From contig NZ_QLTT01000001.1 of the NCBI RefSeq assembly GCF_003269295.1, positions 1,755,635-1,819,634 on the forward strand: DNA of 64,000 nt. Reading direction: 5' to 3'. The stretch is from Lentzea atacamensis (GTDB lineage: Bacteria; Actinomycetota; Actinomycetes; Mycobacteriales; Pseudonocardiaceae). Of the stretch, positions 1 through 8,520 are shown piece by piece (within the stretch, counting starts at the first letter, position 1; every line of letters begins with the position of its first letter). The position numbers and the translations under genes are program-made. A model generated the notes under the pieces. It searched no databases, was not told the DNA's origin, and saw only the letters and a list, made by a program, of their open reading frames with translations.

Positions 1-114
1 GCGGACGCCCACCTGCACCGGCTGCTGCGCTGGGCTGACGACGTGTCGGGCGACCGCTCGGAACGCGATGAGGCCCAACGCCTCAGCGCCGCCCACGCCG
101 TGCTCCGCCGCTGA
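1..114 (+). CDS. C-terminal end of an unidentified protein (partial)
   Basis: An open frame enters from the left edge and ends at a TGA at 112-114, giving the last 37 residues of a protein whose start lies outside the window. The tail is charged and helical in character (it ends AHAVLRR). No family can be recognised from so little. It converges on the histidine phosphatase gene, whose stop is only 4 bases downstream on the other strand. The reading frame is supported by its codon pattern only. Confidence 0.5.
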   Translation, partial: ADAHLHRLLRWADDVSGDRSERDEAQRLSAAHAVLRR

Positions 115-118
115 AGGC

Positions 119-706
119 TCAGGGCCGCACAGCAGGCCCGAGCCCCGTCCAGCGCAGCTCCGGCGGAAGGTGGCCCATGTCGTTGTACAGCACCAGTGCC
201 GGAGCTGCGCCGTCGCGGTGTTCGATCGCGGTCAGCGCCGTGTTCCCGCAGTTCAGCCCGAGCCACCTGGCCGGTGGCGCGTCGAGGGCGTGCCGCACCA
301 GCCAGGCCACCGAATAGGCGTGGGTGACCAGGACCTCGTGGGTCTCGGTGTCCGCCGGGCGGGCGAAGCGGCCGATCAGTGCTTCCGCGACACGTGCGCC
401 CGCAGCGGCCTCCGCGGCGTCGTACCCGTCGAAGAACCCCGCCCACGCGGGAGGGATCTCGTCCGGCACGTGCGGCACGTGGTCGATCAGCTCGGCCGCT
501 TCCCGCACAGCGACACCCGGCAGGTACCGGCCGATGATCTGGGCGGATCGTGTCGCCCTGACGAGCGGTGAATGCCAAACGGCGTCGACCGGCAGACCGG
601 CCAGGCGTTCTCCGAGCAGTTCCGACTGCCGTTGCCCGGTCTCGGTCAGCTCGCCGAACGGGTCCGCCTCGCCGTGCCTCACCACGTACAGGTGTCGTGT
701 CGCCAT
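119..706 (-). CDS. histidine phosphatase family protein
   Basis: This is a 195-residue cytoplasmic phosphatase of the phosphoglycerate-mutase-like superfamily, which transfers phosphate through a phospho-histidine. The N-terminal signature RHGE lies at residues 10-13 (catalytic His11), phosphate-binding arginines at about 50 and 53 (HSPLVRATRS), and the second conserved histidine at about 129 (VTHAYS). The length is normal for the small single-domain members, of the CobC/GpmB size class. The substrate cannot be read from the sequence. The ATG start sits next to a divergent regulatory region shared with the dioxygenase gene. Confidence 0.85.
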   Translation of the reverse strand: MATRHLYVVRHGEADPFGELTETGQRQSELLGERLAGLPVDAVWHSPLVRATRSAQIIGRYLPGVAVREAAELIDHVPHVPDEIPPAWAGFFDGYDAAEAAAGARVAEALIGRFARPADTETHEVLVTHAYSVAWLVRHALDAPPARWLGLNCGNTALTAIEHRDGAAPALVLYNDMGHLPPELRWTGLGPAVRP

Positions 707-731
707 CGACTTAGGATACTCACAACATCCA

Positions 732-754
732 GATGTTCACACCATCCGAACATC
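732..754. promoter_or_regulatory. inverted repeat in divergent promoter region
   Basis: Perfect 7-base arms gatgttc (732-738) and gaacatc (748-754) are separated by 9 bases. They lie in the 109-base gap between the divergent phosphatase and dioxygenase genes. The spacing suits a dimeric regulator. No matching regulator is adjacent, so its identity is unknown. Confidence 0.4.
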
Positions 755-815
755 AGCTAGCGTCTCGACAGGTGGCGCACAGGCATCTCACAGAAATCGG
801 CCGCAATCTGTTCCC

Positions 816-1628
816 ATGACGGACAACCACGACCGCGGCCTCCAGTTCGACCTCGCCACCCTGATCGGGCGCCGGCGGGCGTTGTCGCTGTTCGGCGGCG
901 CAGGCCTCACGCTCGTGGCCTGTGCTCCGTCGACCACCACGTCGAACTCGACCGCCACCACCAGCAACGCCAGTTCATCAGGAACGACGGCAGCCGGCAG
1001 CCCGCTGGAGGCCATTCCCGAGGAGACGGCCGGACCGTTCCCCGGCGACGGCTCCAACGGTCCGAACGCCCTCACGCAGAGCGGCATCGTGCGCTCGGAC
1101 ATCCGTTCCAGCTTCGGCTCGTCCACCCGCACTGCCGAGGGTGTGCAGCTGAACATCGAGCTGACGGTCCAGAGGGAAGACGGCACACCGTACGCGGGTG
1201 CCGCCCTGTACCTGTGGCACTGCGACATCAACGGCGACTACTCGATGTACTCCGACCGCGTGAAGAACGAGAACTTCCTGCGCGGGGTCCAGGAGGCGGA
1301 CTCGGCGGGGAAGCTGAAGTTCGTCAGCGTCTTCCCCGGCGCGTACTCGGGGCGCTGGCCGCACATCCACTTCGAGGTCTACCCGAGCCTCGCCGAGGCC
1401 ACCAAGGCGGGCAACAAGATCACGACCTCGCAGCTCGCGTTGCCGGAGACGACCTGCAAGGAGGTCTACGGCACGACCGGGTACACGCAGAGCGTCCGGA
1501 ACATGTCGCGGACGACCTTGAAGCAGGACATGGTGTTCCGCGATGGCGTGGACCACCAGATGGCGACCATGTCCGGGAACGTCCAGTCCGGCTACACCGC
1601 CTCACTGACCTTCGCGGTGGAGGGCTAG
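816..1628 (+). CDS. secreted intradiol ring-cleavage dioxygenase (lipoprotein)
   Basis: The product is 270 residues and resembles the protocatechuate/catechol intradiol dioxygenases that open catechol rings with non-haem Fe(III). A twin-arginine-like stretch (GRRRALSLFGG, about residues 17-27) is followed by a lipobox-like LVAC at about 32-35 and a Ser/Thr-rich linker, so export and lipid anchoring are likely. The iron-ligand region shows tyrosines in DYSMYSD and the H-x-H pair in GRWPHIHFE. Known relatives in Streptomyces are extracellular and act on catechols during plant-matter decay. The frame is open far upstream, but the ATG at 816 directly precedes the export signal and was chosen. The 3' end overlaps the convergent PucR gene by 27 bases. 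Confidence 0.85.
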   Translation: MTDNHDRGLQFDLATLIGRRRALSLFGGAGLTLVACAPSTTTSNSTATTSNASSSGTTAAGSPLEAIPEETAGPFPGDGSNGPNALTQSGIVRSDIRSSFGSSTRTAEGVQLNIELTVQREDGTPYAGAALYLWHCDINGDYSMYSDRVKNENFLRGVQEADSAGKLKFVSVFPGAYSGRWPHIHFEVYPSLAEATKAGNKITTSQLALPETTCKEVYGTTGYTQSVRNMSRTTLKQDMVFRDGVDHQMATMSGNVQSGYTASLTFAVEG

Positions 1629-2864
1629 CCACAGTTCCGCCCGCAGCCCCGGTGAGTCCATCGAGCGGCCGAGGGCTTGCTCGGCCTTGCGCACGCGGTT
1701 GCGGAGCGTGTGCCGGTGCACGCCCAACGCCGTCGCCGCCGGATCCCAGGCGCCGTGGTGCGCGAGCCACACCCTCAGCGTCTCCCGCGTTTCCTCGTCG
1801 AGCGGCCTCAGCAACGCGTCGGCGAACCCGTCCGGGAGCCGCACGTGCCCGGCGAGGTCCTCGAACCTGCGGAGGCCGGCCTGCCGCGCCTGCCGGGCTT
1901 CGCGGTAACCCCGCGCGACCTCTGTGGTGTCCACTTCGGACGATGCGAAGCCGTCGAACTCGGTGGTGAGCACGACGATGTCGCCGTCGTGCTCGGCCCA
2001 GAACACGTCGCCGTCCGGCGGTTCGCCGGCGAGGAACACCCGGAACCGGTCAGGCAGGCCGTCGACCACCAGCCCGGCCAGCAGCATCCGGAACTGGCCT
2101 GCCCGGAGCTCCCTTCTCGCCGCGTCGGCGGAGTCGTTCTGCGCGAGGGCGAGGACGAGCAGCGAGGCGGCCGTGTTGACGATGCCCAGATCCGGCCTGG
2201 TGGTTCCGACCGCGAGCACGCCGCGGGAACGGCTGCCGAGGACCTGGAGGAACACGTGCACGCCGTCGAGCTCGAACGCCGCGCTGGCGAGGCCACCCGC
2301 GGTCGTCAGGCGCGCGAGCTCGGCCGTCAGGTCCGGGACGAGGCGGGGGTTGTGGGCGTGCACGGGCCGGCCGGCCGCGTCGAGGAGCACGGCCCATCCG
2401 TCGATCCACTGGCCGAGCCTGCGCACCACTCCCCCGACGCCCGCACGGACGGCGGCTCTGGTGAGCGCGCGCTGGCCTTCGCTGGTGCGGGTGAGCGCGG
2501 CGTACTCGTCGGCGGCGATGGCCTTCGACACCGCCTTGCTGATGGCGATGAACGGCACCTCGCGCGGCACCTCGACGAGCCCGAGCCCCGCGTCGGCAGC
2601 CGCCTCCACCAGGGCACGCGGCACCTCGTCGTGGCCGAGGCCGGTGCCGAAGCCCAGTCCGACCACACCGGCACGCACCAGGCGTTCGACGTAGCCGGCG
2701 CTGAAGGGCCTCAGGCCGGTGGTCAGCAGCAGTTCGCCGCCCTCCAGGAACGGGGTCGGGTCCGCGAGCTCGGTGCCGTGCACCCAGCCCACCGGCTTCG
2801 TCACGTCCCCGGCGAGCACCGGGAGCCGCAACGTCCGTGCGAGTTCCCGCAGCGTGATGGGCAT
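1602..2864 (-). CDS. PucR family transcriptional regulator
   Basis: This 420-residue regulator has an N-terminal PucR-type domain (about 1-120; starts MPITLRELAR), a middle segment and a C-terminal HTH_30 region (about 365-410; ATALGVHRHTLRNRVRKAE). The family controls purine, GABA and amino acid catabolism. It is divergent from the aminotransferase/aldehyde dehydrogenase pair, with 81 bases between, and is very probably their regulator. The ATG at 2864 begins the conserved N-terminus. A TACAAA box 7 bases upstream suggests a leaderless transcript. The open frame runs on upstream, but that part is antisense to the aminotransferase. Confidence 0.85.
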   Translation of the reverse strand: MPITLRELARTLRLPVLAGDVTKPVGWVHGTELADPTPFLEGGELLLTTGLRPFSAGYVERLVRAGVVGLGFGTGLGHDEVPRALVEAAADAGLGLVEVPREVPFIAISKAVSKAIAADEYAALTRTSEGQRALTRAAVRAGVGGVVRRLGQWIDGWAVLLDAAGRPVHAHNPRLVPDLTAELARLTTAGGLASAAFELDGVHVFLQVLGSRSRGVLAVGTTRPDLGIVNTAASLLVLALAQNDSADAARRELRAGQFRMLLAGLVVDGLPDRFRVFLAGEPPDGDVFWAEHDGDIVVLTTEFDGFASSEVDTTEVARGYREARQARQAGLRRFEDLAGHVRLPDGFADALLRPLDEETRETLRVWLAHHGAWDPAATALGVHRHTLRNRVRKAEQALGRSMDSPGLRAELWLALHREGQ

Positions 2865-2872
2865 GTGCCAAT

Positions 2873-2880
2873 TTGTACAA
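2873..2880. promoter_or_regulatory. ttgtacaa palindrome at PucR promoter
   Basis: A perfect 8-base palindrome overlaps the probable -10 element of the PucR gene in the 81-base divergent region before the aminotransferase. It is a plausible autoregulatory or effector site. It is short, so confidence is low. Confidence 0.3.
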
Positions 2881-2945
2881 CGTGAGCACCCCAGATCACC
2901 ATTTAAGACACTGCGTGGCGCGGTGACCAGGACCATGCTGAGGAC

Positions 2946-4247
2946 ATGACCCGACTGCTGCCCGAGAACCGGCTGGTAACCGCGATCCCCGGCCCGAAGT
3001 CGCTGGAACTCCAGGCGCGGCGCAAGAACGCCGTCGCCGCGGGTGTCGGCTCGACGCTGCCCGCCTACATCTCCTCCGCCGACGACGGCCTGCTGATCGA
3101 CGTCGACGGCAACCAGCTCATCGACCTCGGCTCGGGCATCGCCGTCACGAACGTCGGCAACCCGGCCCCCGCGGTGGCCGAGGCCGTGCACGCGCAGATC
3201 GACAGGTTCAGCCACACCTGCTTCATGATCACCCCCTACGAGGGCTACCTCGAGGTGTGCGAGGAGCTGAACCGCCTCACACCAGGCGACCACGAGAAGC
3301 GGTCGGTGCTGTTCAACTCCGGCGCCGAGGCCGTGGAGAACGCGGTCAAGATCGCCAGGCACGTCACCGGCAGGCAGGCCGTCGTGGTGTTCGACCACGG
3401 CTACCACGGCCGCACGAACCTCACGATGGCGTTGACCGCCAAGAACATGCCGTACAAGCACCGCTTCGGGCCGTTCGCGCCCGAGGTCTACCGGGTGGCG
3501 GCGTCCTATCCGCTGCACGACGGACTCACGGGTGCCCAGGCGGCGCAGCGGACGATCGCCGCCATCGAGAAGCAGGTCGGCGCGGACAACACCGCCGCCG
3601 TCGTGATCGAGCCGATCCAGGGCGAGGGCGGGTTCATCGCGCCCGCCGAGGGTTTTCTGCCGGCGGTCGCCGAGTGGTGCCGTGAACGCGGCGTGCTGTT
3701 CGTCGCCGACGAGATCCAGACCGGCTTCTGCCGCACCGGTTCGTGGTTCGCCTCCGACCACGAGGGCGTGGTGCCGGACCTGATCACCACGGCCAAGGGC
3801 ATCGCGGGCGGCCTCCCGCTCGCCGCCGTGACGGGCCGCGCCGAGATCATGGACGCCGTGCACGTCGGTGGGCTCGGCGGCACCTACGGCGGCAACCCGG
3901 TCGCGTGCGCTGCAGCTCTCGGTGCCATCCGCACGATGCGCGAGCGCGACCTGAACGCCGCCGCACGCCGCATCGAGGAGACGGTCCTCGGCCGGCTGCG
4001 TGCCGTCGCCGAGAAGACCGACATCATCGCGGAGATCCGCGGCCGCGGCGCGATGCTCGCCATCGAGTTCACCGAACGCACGCCCGAAGTCGCCGCCCGC
4101 GTCGCGAAGGCGTGCCACGACCAGGGTGTCGTCGTGCTGACGTGCGGTACTTACGGCAACGTGATCCGTCTGCTGCCCCCGCTGGTCATCCCGGACGACC
4201 TGCTCGCCGAAGGTCTCGACGTGCTCGAAGGAGCCCTGCTCGCATGA
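2946..4247 (+). CDS. gabT: 4-aminobutyrate aminotransferase
   Basis: This 433-residue class III PLP aminotransferase moves the amino group of GABA (or a similar omega-amine) to 2-oxoglutarate, giving succinate semialdehyde. The PLP lysine is K284 in ITTAKGIAGG. Other family marks are FNSGAEAVENAVK, HGYHGRT, IEPIQGEGG and ADEIQTGFCRTG. Its stop overlaps the start of the aldehyde dehydrogenase (ATGA at 4244-4247), so the two are translationally coupled and consecutive in the GABA shunt. GabT is the best fit; other omega-amine transaminases remain possible. Confidence 0.88.
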   Translation: MTRLLPENRLVTAIPGPKSLELQARRKNAVAAGVGSTLPAYISSADDGLLIDVDGNQLIDLGSGIAVTNVGNPAPAVAEAVHAQIDRFSHTCFMITPYEGYLEVCEELNRLTPGDHEKRSVLFNSGAEAVENAVKIARHVTGRQAVVVFDHGYHGRTNLTMALTAKNMPYKHRFGPFAPEVYRVAASYPLHDGLTGAQAAQRTIAAIEKQVGADNTAAVVIEPIQGEGGFIAPAEGFLPAVAEWCRERGVLFVADEIQTGFCRTGSWFASDHEGVVPDLITTAKGIAGGLPLAAVTGRAEIMDAVHVGGLGGTYGGNPVACAAALGAIRTMRERDLNAAARRIEETVLGRLRAVAEKTDIIAEIRGRGAMLAIEFTERTPEVAARVAKACHDQGVVVLTCGTYGNVIRLLPPLVIPDDLLAEGLDVLEGALLA

Positions 4248-5554
4248 TCGCGTTCAACACCCCGGAAGACGTCGAAAACGCCGTCGCCAAGGCTCATGAC
4301 GTCGCCCCCGAGCTCGCCGCGCTGCCCGCACACCGCCGCGCCACCGCCCTGGACCACGTGTCACGCCGGCTCGCCGAGCGCGCGGAGGAGTTCGCCCAGG
4401 CCATCAACGACGACTCCGGCAAGCCGCTGAAGTGGGCACGCGTCGAGGTGACCCGCGCGATCTCCACGTTCCGCTGGGCCGCCGAGGAAGCTCGCCGCTT
4501 CTCCGGCGAACTGCAGCGCCTGGACACCGACCCGGCCGCCGAGGGCCGCCTCGCTCTGGTGCGCCGGGTACCGCGCGGGCCGGTGCTGGGCATCGCGCCG
4601 TTCAACTTCCCGCTGAACCTGGTGGCGCACAAGGTCGCCCCGGCCCTCGCGGTCGGCGCCCCGATCGTGCTGAAGCCCGCGCCCGCGACGCCGAAGGTGG
4701 CGTTCCTGCTCGGCGAGCTGCTGGCCGAGACCGACCTGCCCGACGGCGCCTGGTCGGTACTGCACCTGTCCAATGAGGACACGGCGGCGCTCGTCGAGGA
4801 CCCGCGCCTGCCGGTCGTCTCGTTCACCGGTTCCGGCCCGGTCGGCTGGGGCATCAAGGAACGCGTGCCGCGCAAGCACGTCACGCTGGAGCTGGGCGGC
4901 AACGCGGCCGCGATCGTCGCCCCCGACTGGCAGGACATCGAGTTCGCGGCGCAGCGCATCGCCACGTTCGCGATGTACCAGGCGGGCCAGTCGTGCATCT
5001 CGGTCCAGCGCGTCTACGTGCACACCGACGTCTACGACGCCGTGTCCGAAGCCGTTGTGCAGCACGTGAACAAGCTCGACGTCGCGAACGACGTCGGCCC
5101 GCTCATCAGCGATGCCGCCGCGCAACGCGTTGAGTCGTGGGTGAACGAGGCCTCTGCGACCGTGCTGACCGGCGGCTCCCGCGACGGCAGGGTGTACGCG
5201 CCCACCGTGCTGACCGACGTGCCGGAGGACGCGAAGGTGAGCGCCGAGGAGGTGTTCGGCCCGGTCGTGCTGCTGGCGCGAGTCGACTCGGTGGACGAGG
5301 CGTTCGACCGCGTCAACGCCTCCCGCTACGGCCTGCAGGCGGGCCTCTTCACAACCGACGTGCGCCTGGCTTTCCGCGCAGCGCAACGACTCCAGGTGGG
5401 CGGCGTCATCGTCGGCGACGTGCCGAGCTACCGCGCCGACCAGATGCCCTACGGCGGCGTGAAGGAGTCCGGCACCGGCCGCGAGGGCCTCCGCGCGGCG
5501 ATGGACGACCTGACCGAACCCCGAGTCCTGGTGCTGACCGGCCTGGAGCTCTGA
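4244..5554 (+). CDS. NAD(P)-dependent aldehyde dehydrogenase, probably succinate-semialdehyde dehydrogenase
   Basis: This 436-residue aldehyde dehydrogenase has the catalytic cysteine at about 251 (GQSCISVQR), the general base at about 216 (TLELGGN), and the cofactor-region motifs PFNFPLN and FTGSGPVG. It is shorter at the N-terminus than the usual 480-500 residues. The ATG overlaps the gabT stop and no in-frame upstream start keeps family similarity. Its position implies oxidation of the semialdehyde made by GabT. The exact substrate is inferred from context, since this subfamily also holds other short-chain aldehyde dehydrogenases. Confidence 0.8.
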   Translation: MIAFNTPEDVENAVAKAHDVAPELAALPAHRRATALDHVSRRLAERAEEFAQAINDDSGKPLKWARVEVTRAISTFRWAAEEARRFSGELQRLDTDPAAEGRLALVRRVPRGPVLGIAPFNFPLNLVAHKVAPALAVGAPIVLKPAPATPKVAFLLGELLAETDLPDGAWSVLHLSNEDTAALVEDPRLPVVSFTGSGPVGWGIKERVPRKHVTLELGGNAAAIVAPDWQDIEFAAQRIATFAMYQAGQSCISVQRVYVHTDVYDAVSEAVVQHVNKLDVANDVGPLISDAAAQRVESWVNEASATVLTGGSRDGRVYAPTVLTDVPEDAKVSAEEVFGPVVLLARVDSVDEAFDRVNASRYGLQAGLFTTDVRLAFRAAQRLQVGGVIVGDVPSYRADQMPYGGVKESGTGREGLRAAMDDLTEPRVLVLTGLEL

Positions 5555-5596
5555 ACATTTCCCGGTCGTTTTCCCGGTACAGGCCAAGGAAACCCC

Positions 5597-5629
5597 GATC
5601 GGCCCATTCATCCGACGAATGGGCCGATC
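5597..5629 (+). terminator. 13-bp perfect stem after the GABA operon
   Basis: Perfect 13-base arms (5597-5609 and 5617-5629) enclose a 7-base loop, 43 bases after the aldehyde dehydrogenase stop and 27 before the LacI start. A T-run is lacking, as is common in actinomycete terminators. Because it sits in a regulator's leader it could also serve as an operator. Confidence 0.6.
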
Positions 5630-5655
5630 TTGACCTTGACTGCGATGATGCACGA

Positions 5656-6618
5656 GTGGCCGTCACCATCAGGGATGTCGCTCGCCAAGCTCAGGTCTCC
5701 GTCTCGACCGTCTCGCGCGCCCTGAGCGCGCCCGGCCTCGTGAAGGAAACCACCCGGCAACGGGTCCTGGACGTGGTGCGAGGACTCGGCTACCAGCCGA
5801 ACCGCGCCGCGAGAAGCCTGATCACCGGCCGCACCGGCAACCTCGGCATCGTGGTACCAGACCTGGAAAACCCCTTCTACCCGGCAGTGCTGCGCGGCGT
5901 GCAGACCAGGGCCGGCGAGGCGGGCACCTCGGTCTTCTTCTGCGACAGCCGCGAAGACCCGGAAACCGAGGCCGAACTGGTCCGCACGATGGCGGCCCAG
6001 GTCGACGGCGTGGTGCTCTGCTCACCCCTGTCGTCAGACGAGACCATCACCGAGCTGGCCAACCTGACGCCACTGGTGCTGATCAACCGCACCGTGCCGG
6101 ACGTCTCGTCAGTCCTGATGGACAGCGGCTCTGGCATGGACCAGGTGATCACGCACCTGGAGTCCTTGGGCCACACGGAGTACGTCTACCTGGGCGGCCC
6201 CACCATGTCCTGGTCGCACAACCGCAGGCTGCAGGGCCTCCGCAACCGCGCCCGAGTGCTGGGCCCCTTCGAGCCGAACTTCGCAGGCGGCCGAACCGCC
6301 GCCGAACAGGCACTAAAAACGAACGCAACCGCGTTCATCGCCTACAACGACCTGATGGCCCTGGGCGTGCTGAGCCACCTGGCCGAACACGACATCAAGG
6401 TCCCGCAGCAAATCAGCGTCACCGGCTTCGACGACATCCTCTACGCCGCGATGTGCTCCCCAGCCCTGACCACGGTGGCCATGCCGACCGAGGAAGCGGG
6501 CAAGGTGGCCGTGGACCTGCTGGCCGAACGCCTGGACGACGCCCCAGCCGAACGCCGCGAGCTCCCCACCAACCTCGTCATCCGCGCCAGCACCCGCAAA
6601 CACCCGACGTCCACGTGA
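5656..6618 (+). CDS. LacI family transcriptional regulator
   Basis: This 320-residue LacI/GalR regulator has the N-terminal helix-turn-helix TIRDVARQAQVSVSTVSRAL (residues 4-23), the hinge helix GYQPNRAARSL and a periplasmic-binding-like sensor domain (about 62-315; LGIVVPDLENPFY onward). It starts at a GTG because the HTH begins at once and no upstream start fits. The controlled genes are not obvious: the upstream pair is already matched to PucR, and the downstream gap holds only a mini-gene on the other strand. A sugar or sugar-derived ligand is the family norm. Confidence 0.88.
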   Translation: MAVTIRDVARQAQVSVSTVSRALSAPGLVKETTRQRVLDVVRGLGYQPNRAARSLITGRTGNLGIVVPDLENPFYPAVLRGVQTRAGEAGTSVFFCDSREDPETEAELVRTMAAQVDGVVLCSPLSSDETITELANLTPLVLINRTVPDVSSVLMDSGSGMDQVITHLESLGHTEYVYLGGPTMSWSHNRRLQGLRNRARVLGPFEPNFAGGRTAAEQALKTNATAFIAYNDLMALGVLSHLAEHDIKVPQQISVTGFDDILYAAMCSPALTTVAMPTEEAGKVAVDLLAERLDDAPAERRELPTNLVIRASTRKHPTST

Positions 6619-6713
6619 CGCGGCCCAACCACCAGTCGCCCGCAAATCACCAACGCTTCCACGGCCGACTTCCCAATCACTGACACGTACGACTCAACCG
6701 TCACTCCGGCCGC

Positions 6714-6739
6714 GGGGAAGCCTCTCGGGATGGCTCCCC
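6714..6739 (-). terminator. bulged hairpin, possible terminator of the mini-gene
   Basis: Arms ggggaagcc and ggctcccc form a stem with one bulged base and an 8-base loop, 24 bases downstream of the 18-codon mini-gene on the minus strand. The structure is weak. Confidence 0.25.
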
Positions 6740-6762
6740 CGCGCACGGCCGAGGACGTCGCT

Positions 6763-6819
6763 CTAGTCGTACCCGCGAATGTGGCCGTCCTCGTCAGCGA
6801 GAATTTCGTGGCGCTCCAT
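6763..6819 (-). CDS. possible 18-residue peptide gene with strong ribosome binding site
   Basis: On the minus strand a consensus Shine-Dalgarno (GAAGGAGCC) lies 5 bases before an ATG that opens the 18-codon frame MERHEILADEDGHIRGYD followed by TAG. The peptide is acidic and soluble and is not recognised. It sits alone in the 454-base gap between the LacI and CAP-protein genes. Support is the ribosome binding site and codon pattern only; conservation in relatives would decide whether it is real. Confidence 0.35.
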   Translation of the reverse strand: MERHEILADEDGHIRGYD

Positions 6820-7072
6820 GTCCGGCTCCTTCCGTCGTGGCTGACATCACAAAGGTAGAGCCCTCCCGGCGTCCTGTGGAGTGAATTTGCACCGCAACCG
6901 GGGTATCACTCACGAACGCAAGGGGTCCATAGGGGTGACCCCCACCACACACTCCACCGTGTGGCGTCCACCACACGCTTAGCCCAACTCATGGCTACAC
7001 AGCGCCAATCAAGACACCGGTCTTGCCCCAACAGGTTGCCCAACCTGGCCCATCCGGGGGACAAAACCAGTC
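6820..7072. other. intergenic region upstream of CAP protein
   Basis: No gene was found here. The stretch carries the leader of the minus-strand mini-gene and the promoter of the CAP-domain gene. Near 6941-6977 the short motif ccaccacac occurs twice around gtgtgg, which can fold into a small hairpin. Confidence 0.4.
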
Positions 7073-7600
7073 ATGCGAACGATGCTCACCGTAACCGTCG
7101 TGGCCACCTTGCTGCTGACCCCAGCCACCCCAGCCCTGGCCGCCGACCCGGTGGCCAAGACGGTAGAACTCCTCAACGCCTACCGCGCAAAGCACGGCGT
7201 AGGCCCTCTCTCCCTCGATTCCGAGGTGACCCGAACAGCCCAAGAATGGGCAGATCATCTACACGAGACAGTCGGTTTCGAACACCGCCCGAACAACCCC
7301 TACGGCGAGAACCTCTACTGGATCGGCAGCCGCACCCGAGCAATGGACAGGGTGGCCACAAACGCCCTGGAAAACTGGTACAGCGAATCCCGCGGCCACG
7401 ACTACACCAAGGAGATGACCGCCTCCAACATCAACTACGAGGTCCTGCACTTCACCGCCATGGTCTGGAAGTCGTCCGACCGAGTGGGCGTGGGCCTGAA
7501 ACAGGGCGCCAACGGCACCTACGTAGTGGTCAACTTCGCCGCCCGGGGCAACACCCTGACCCAGTTCGTGGCAAACGTCCTCCCACCCACCACAAGGTGA
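7073..7600 (+). CDS. secreted CAP-domain (SCP/PR-1-like) protein
   Basis: This 175-residue protein has an N-terminal signal peptide (MRTMLTVTVVATLLLTPATP, cleaved near ALA-AD at about 23) followed by one CAP domain. Family features include the opening helix VELLNAYRAKHGVGPLSLD, the HTxAFEH-like histidine in VGFEHRP, GENLYW, and the late HFTAMVWKSSDRVGVG motif. CAP proteins are extracellular and bind lipids or act in interactions; no reaction can be assigned. The ATG begins a normal signal peptide. It stands alone in its direction. Confidence 0.88.
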   Translation: MRTMLTVTVVATLLLTPATPALAADPVAKTVELLNAYRAKHGVGPLSLDSEVTRTAQEWADHLHETVGFEHRPNNPYGENLYWIGSRTRAMDRVATNALENWYSESRGHDYTKEMTASNINYEVLHFTAMVWKSSDRVGVGLKQGANGTYVVVNFAARGNTLTQFVANVLPPTTR

Positions 7601-7790
7601 CCACGCGCGCCCCTCTCGCGAAGGCGAAGCCGAGCTGTTTTTCACACCGCGGGCCGCCACGCAAACGCAACCGCCACACACGCACCCAACGCGCCCACCT
7701 ACGGACACGAAACAGGAACCCGCCAACGCAACCGGGGGACGACCCACCCAACCGACGCGCAAACGCCGGAAGGGCCCCACAGCAGCACAC

Positions 7791-8396
7791 TCACCGCAAC
7801 CCAGCAGTCTCAGTAACCGCCCTCAAAGCCGCCACAACAGCCGAAAACGGCGGCAAAGACGGCTTCTCCCCCGGAGCCTCCCCCAGCCACCCCACAACTC
7901 CACGATCAATCCGAGAAGGCGGCACCGGCACCAACGTCCCCAGCCGATGGGTGAGCGCCCCCCGAGCCCGCAACCGAATCAGGTTCACCTGCGAAGCCTC
8001 ATCAGCAGACGACGTGAGGATGAGCCACCTCCCAGGAGCCCCAGGCAAAACCACCACAGGCCCACTCAGCATCCGCACAGACAGGAAGTGCTGCACCTCC
8101 CCACCGACCCCGGCAGCGAGCTCCACCGCGGACACCTGATGATCAGTGGTCAACAGCAACCGATTCTCCGACCGCAGGACCAACCACCCCCACTCCGAGT
8201 ACCGCTCAAGCGCACTGGAGAACGTGTCGAGCCGAGGCAGATCTCCCGACGGCGCAGTTCTCTGCAGCGCAAGTCCCGGCGACGTGGTTCCCCGCGACGC
8301 AACTCCCGGCGGCACAACTCCCGGCGACGCCACAACCTGCGACGCAACTCCCGGCGGCGTAGTCCCCTGCGGCCCAACTCCCTCAGGCGAGTTCAT
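7791..8396 (-). CDS. hypothetical protein with Pro/Gly repeats and possible prim-pol-like domain
   Basis: The product is about 201 residues. Residues 1-45 are a low-complexity Pro-Gly-Val-Ser repeat (PPGVAS, SPGVVPPGVAS) matched by imperfect 15-18-base direct repeats in the DNA at about 8255-8395. The rest (SALERYSEWGWLVL to the end) loosely recalls the small actinomycete proteins related to the N-terminal domain of bifunctional DNA primase/polymerase, but no catalytic acidic triad can be pointed to. I would not call it a polymerase. ATG 8396 follows GAGGGTGAG; an upstream GTG at 8411 is possible. The palindrome cttagctaag lies just upstream. Confidence 0.5.
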   Translation of the reverse strand: MNSPEGVGPQGTTPPGVASQVVASPGVVPPGVASRGTTSPGLALQRTAPSGDLPRLDTFSSALERYSEWGWLVLRSENRLLLTTDHQVSAVELAAGVGGEVQHFLSVRMLSGPVVVLPGAPGRWLILTSSADEASQVNLIRLRARGALTHRLGTLVPVPPSRIDRGVVGWLGEAPGEKPSLPPFSAVVAALRAVTETAGLR

Positions 8397-8520
8397 CGAT
8401 CTCACCCTCACTTAGCTAAGAACAATCGGTTCGTGTAACTGCGATCACACGATTTGACTCCCCGCCGCCATGAACTCACTATCGGCCCGCCATCGGCACA
8501 CTAGAACGAGGCTGGAGAGC

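Noticed and set aside
324..815. Open frame extending the intradiol dioxygenase upstream to 324
   Set aside because: It is antisense to the histidine phosphatase gene, has no export signal at its start, and the Tat/lipobox signal follows ATG 816.
2865..4118. Upstream extension of the PucR frame
   Set aside because: It lies wholly antisense to the well-supported aminotransferase gene and lacks family similarity before MPITLRELAR.
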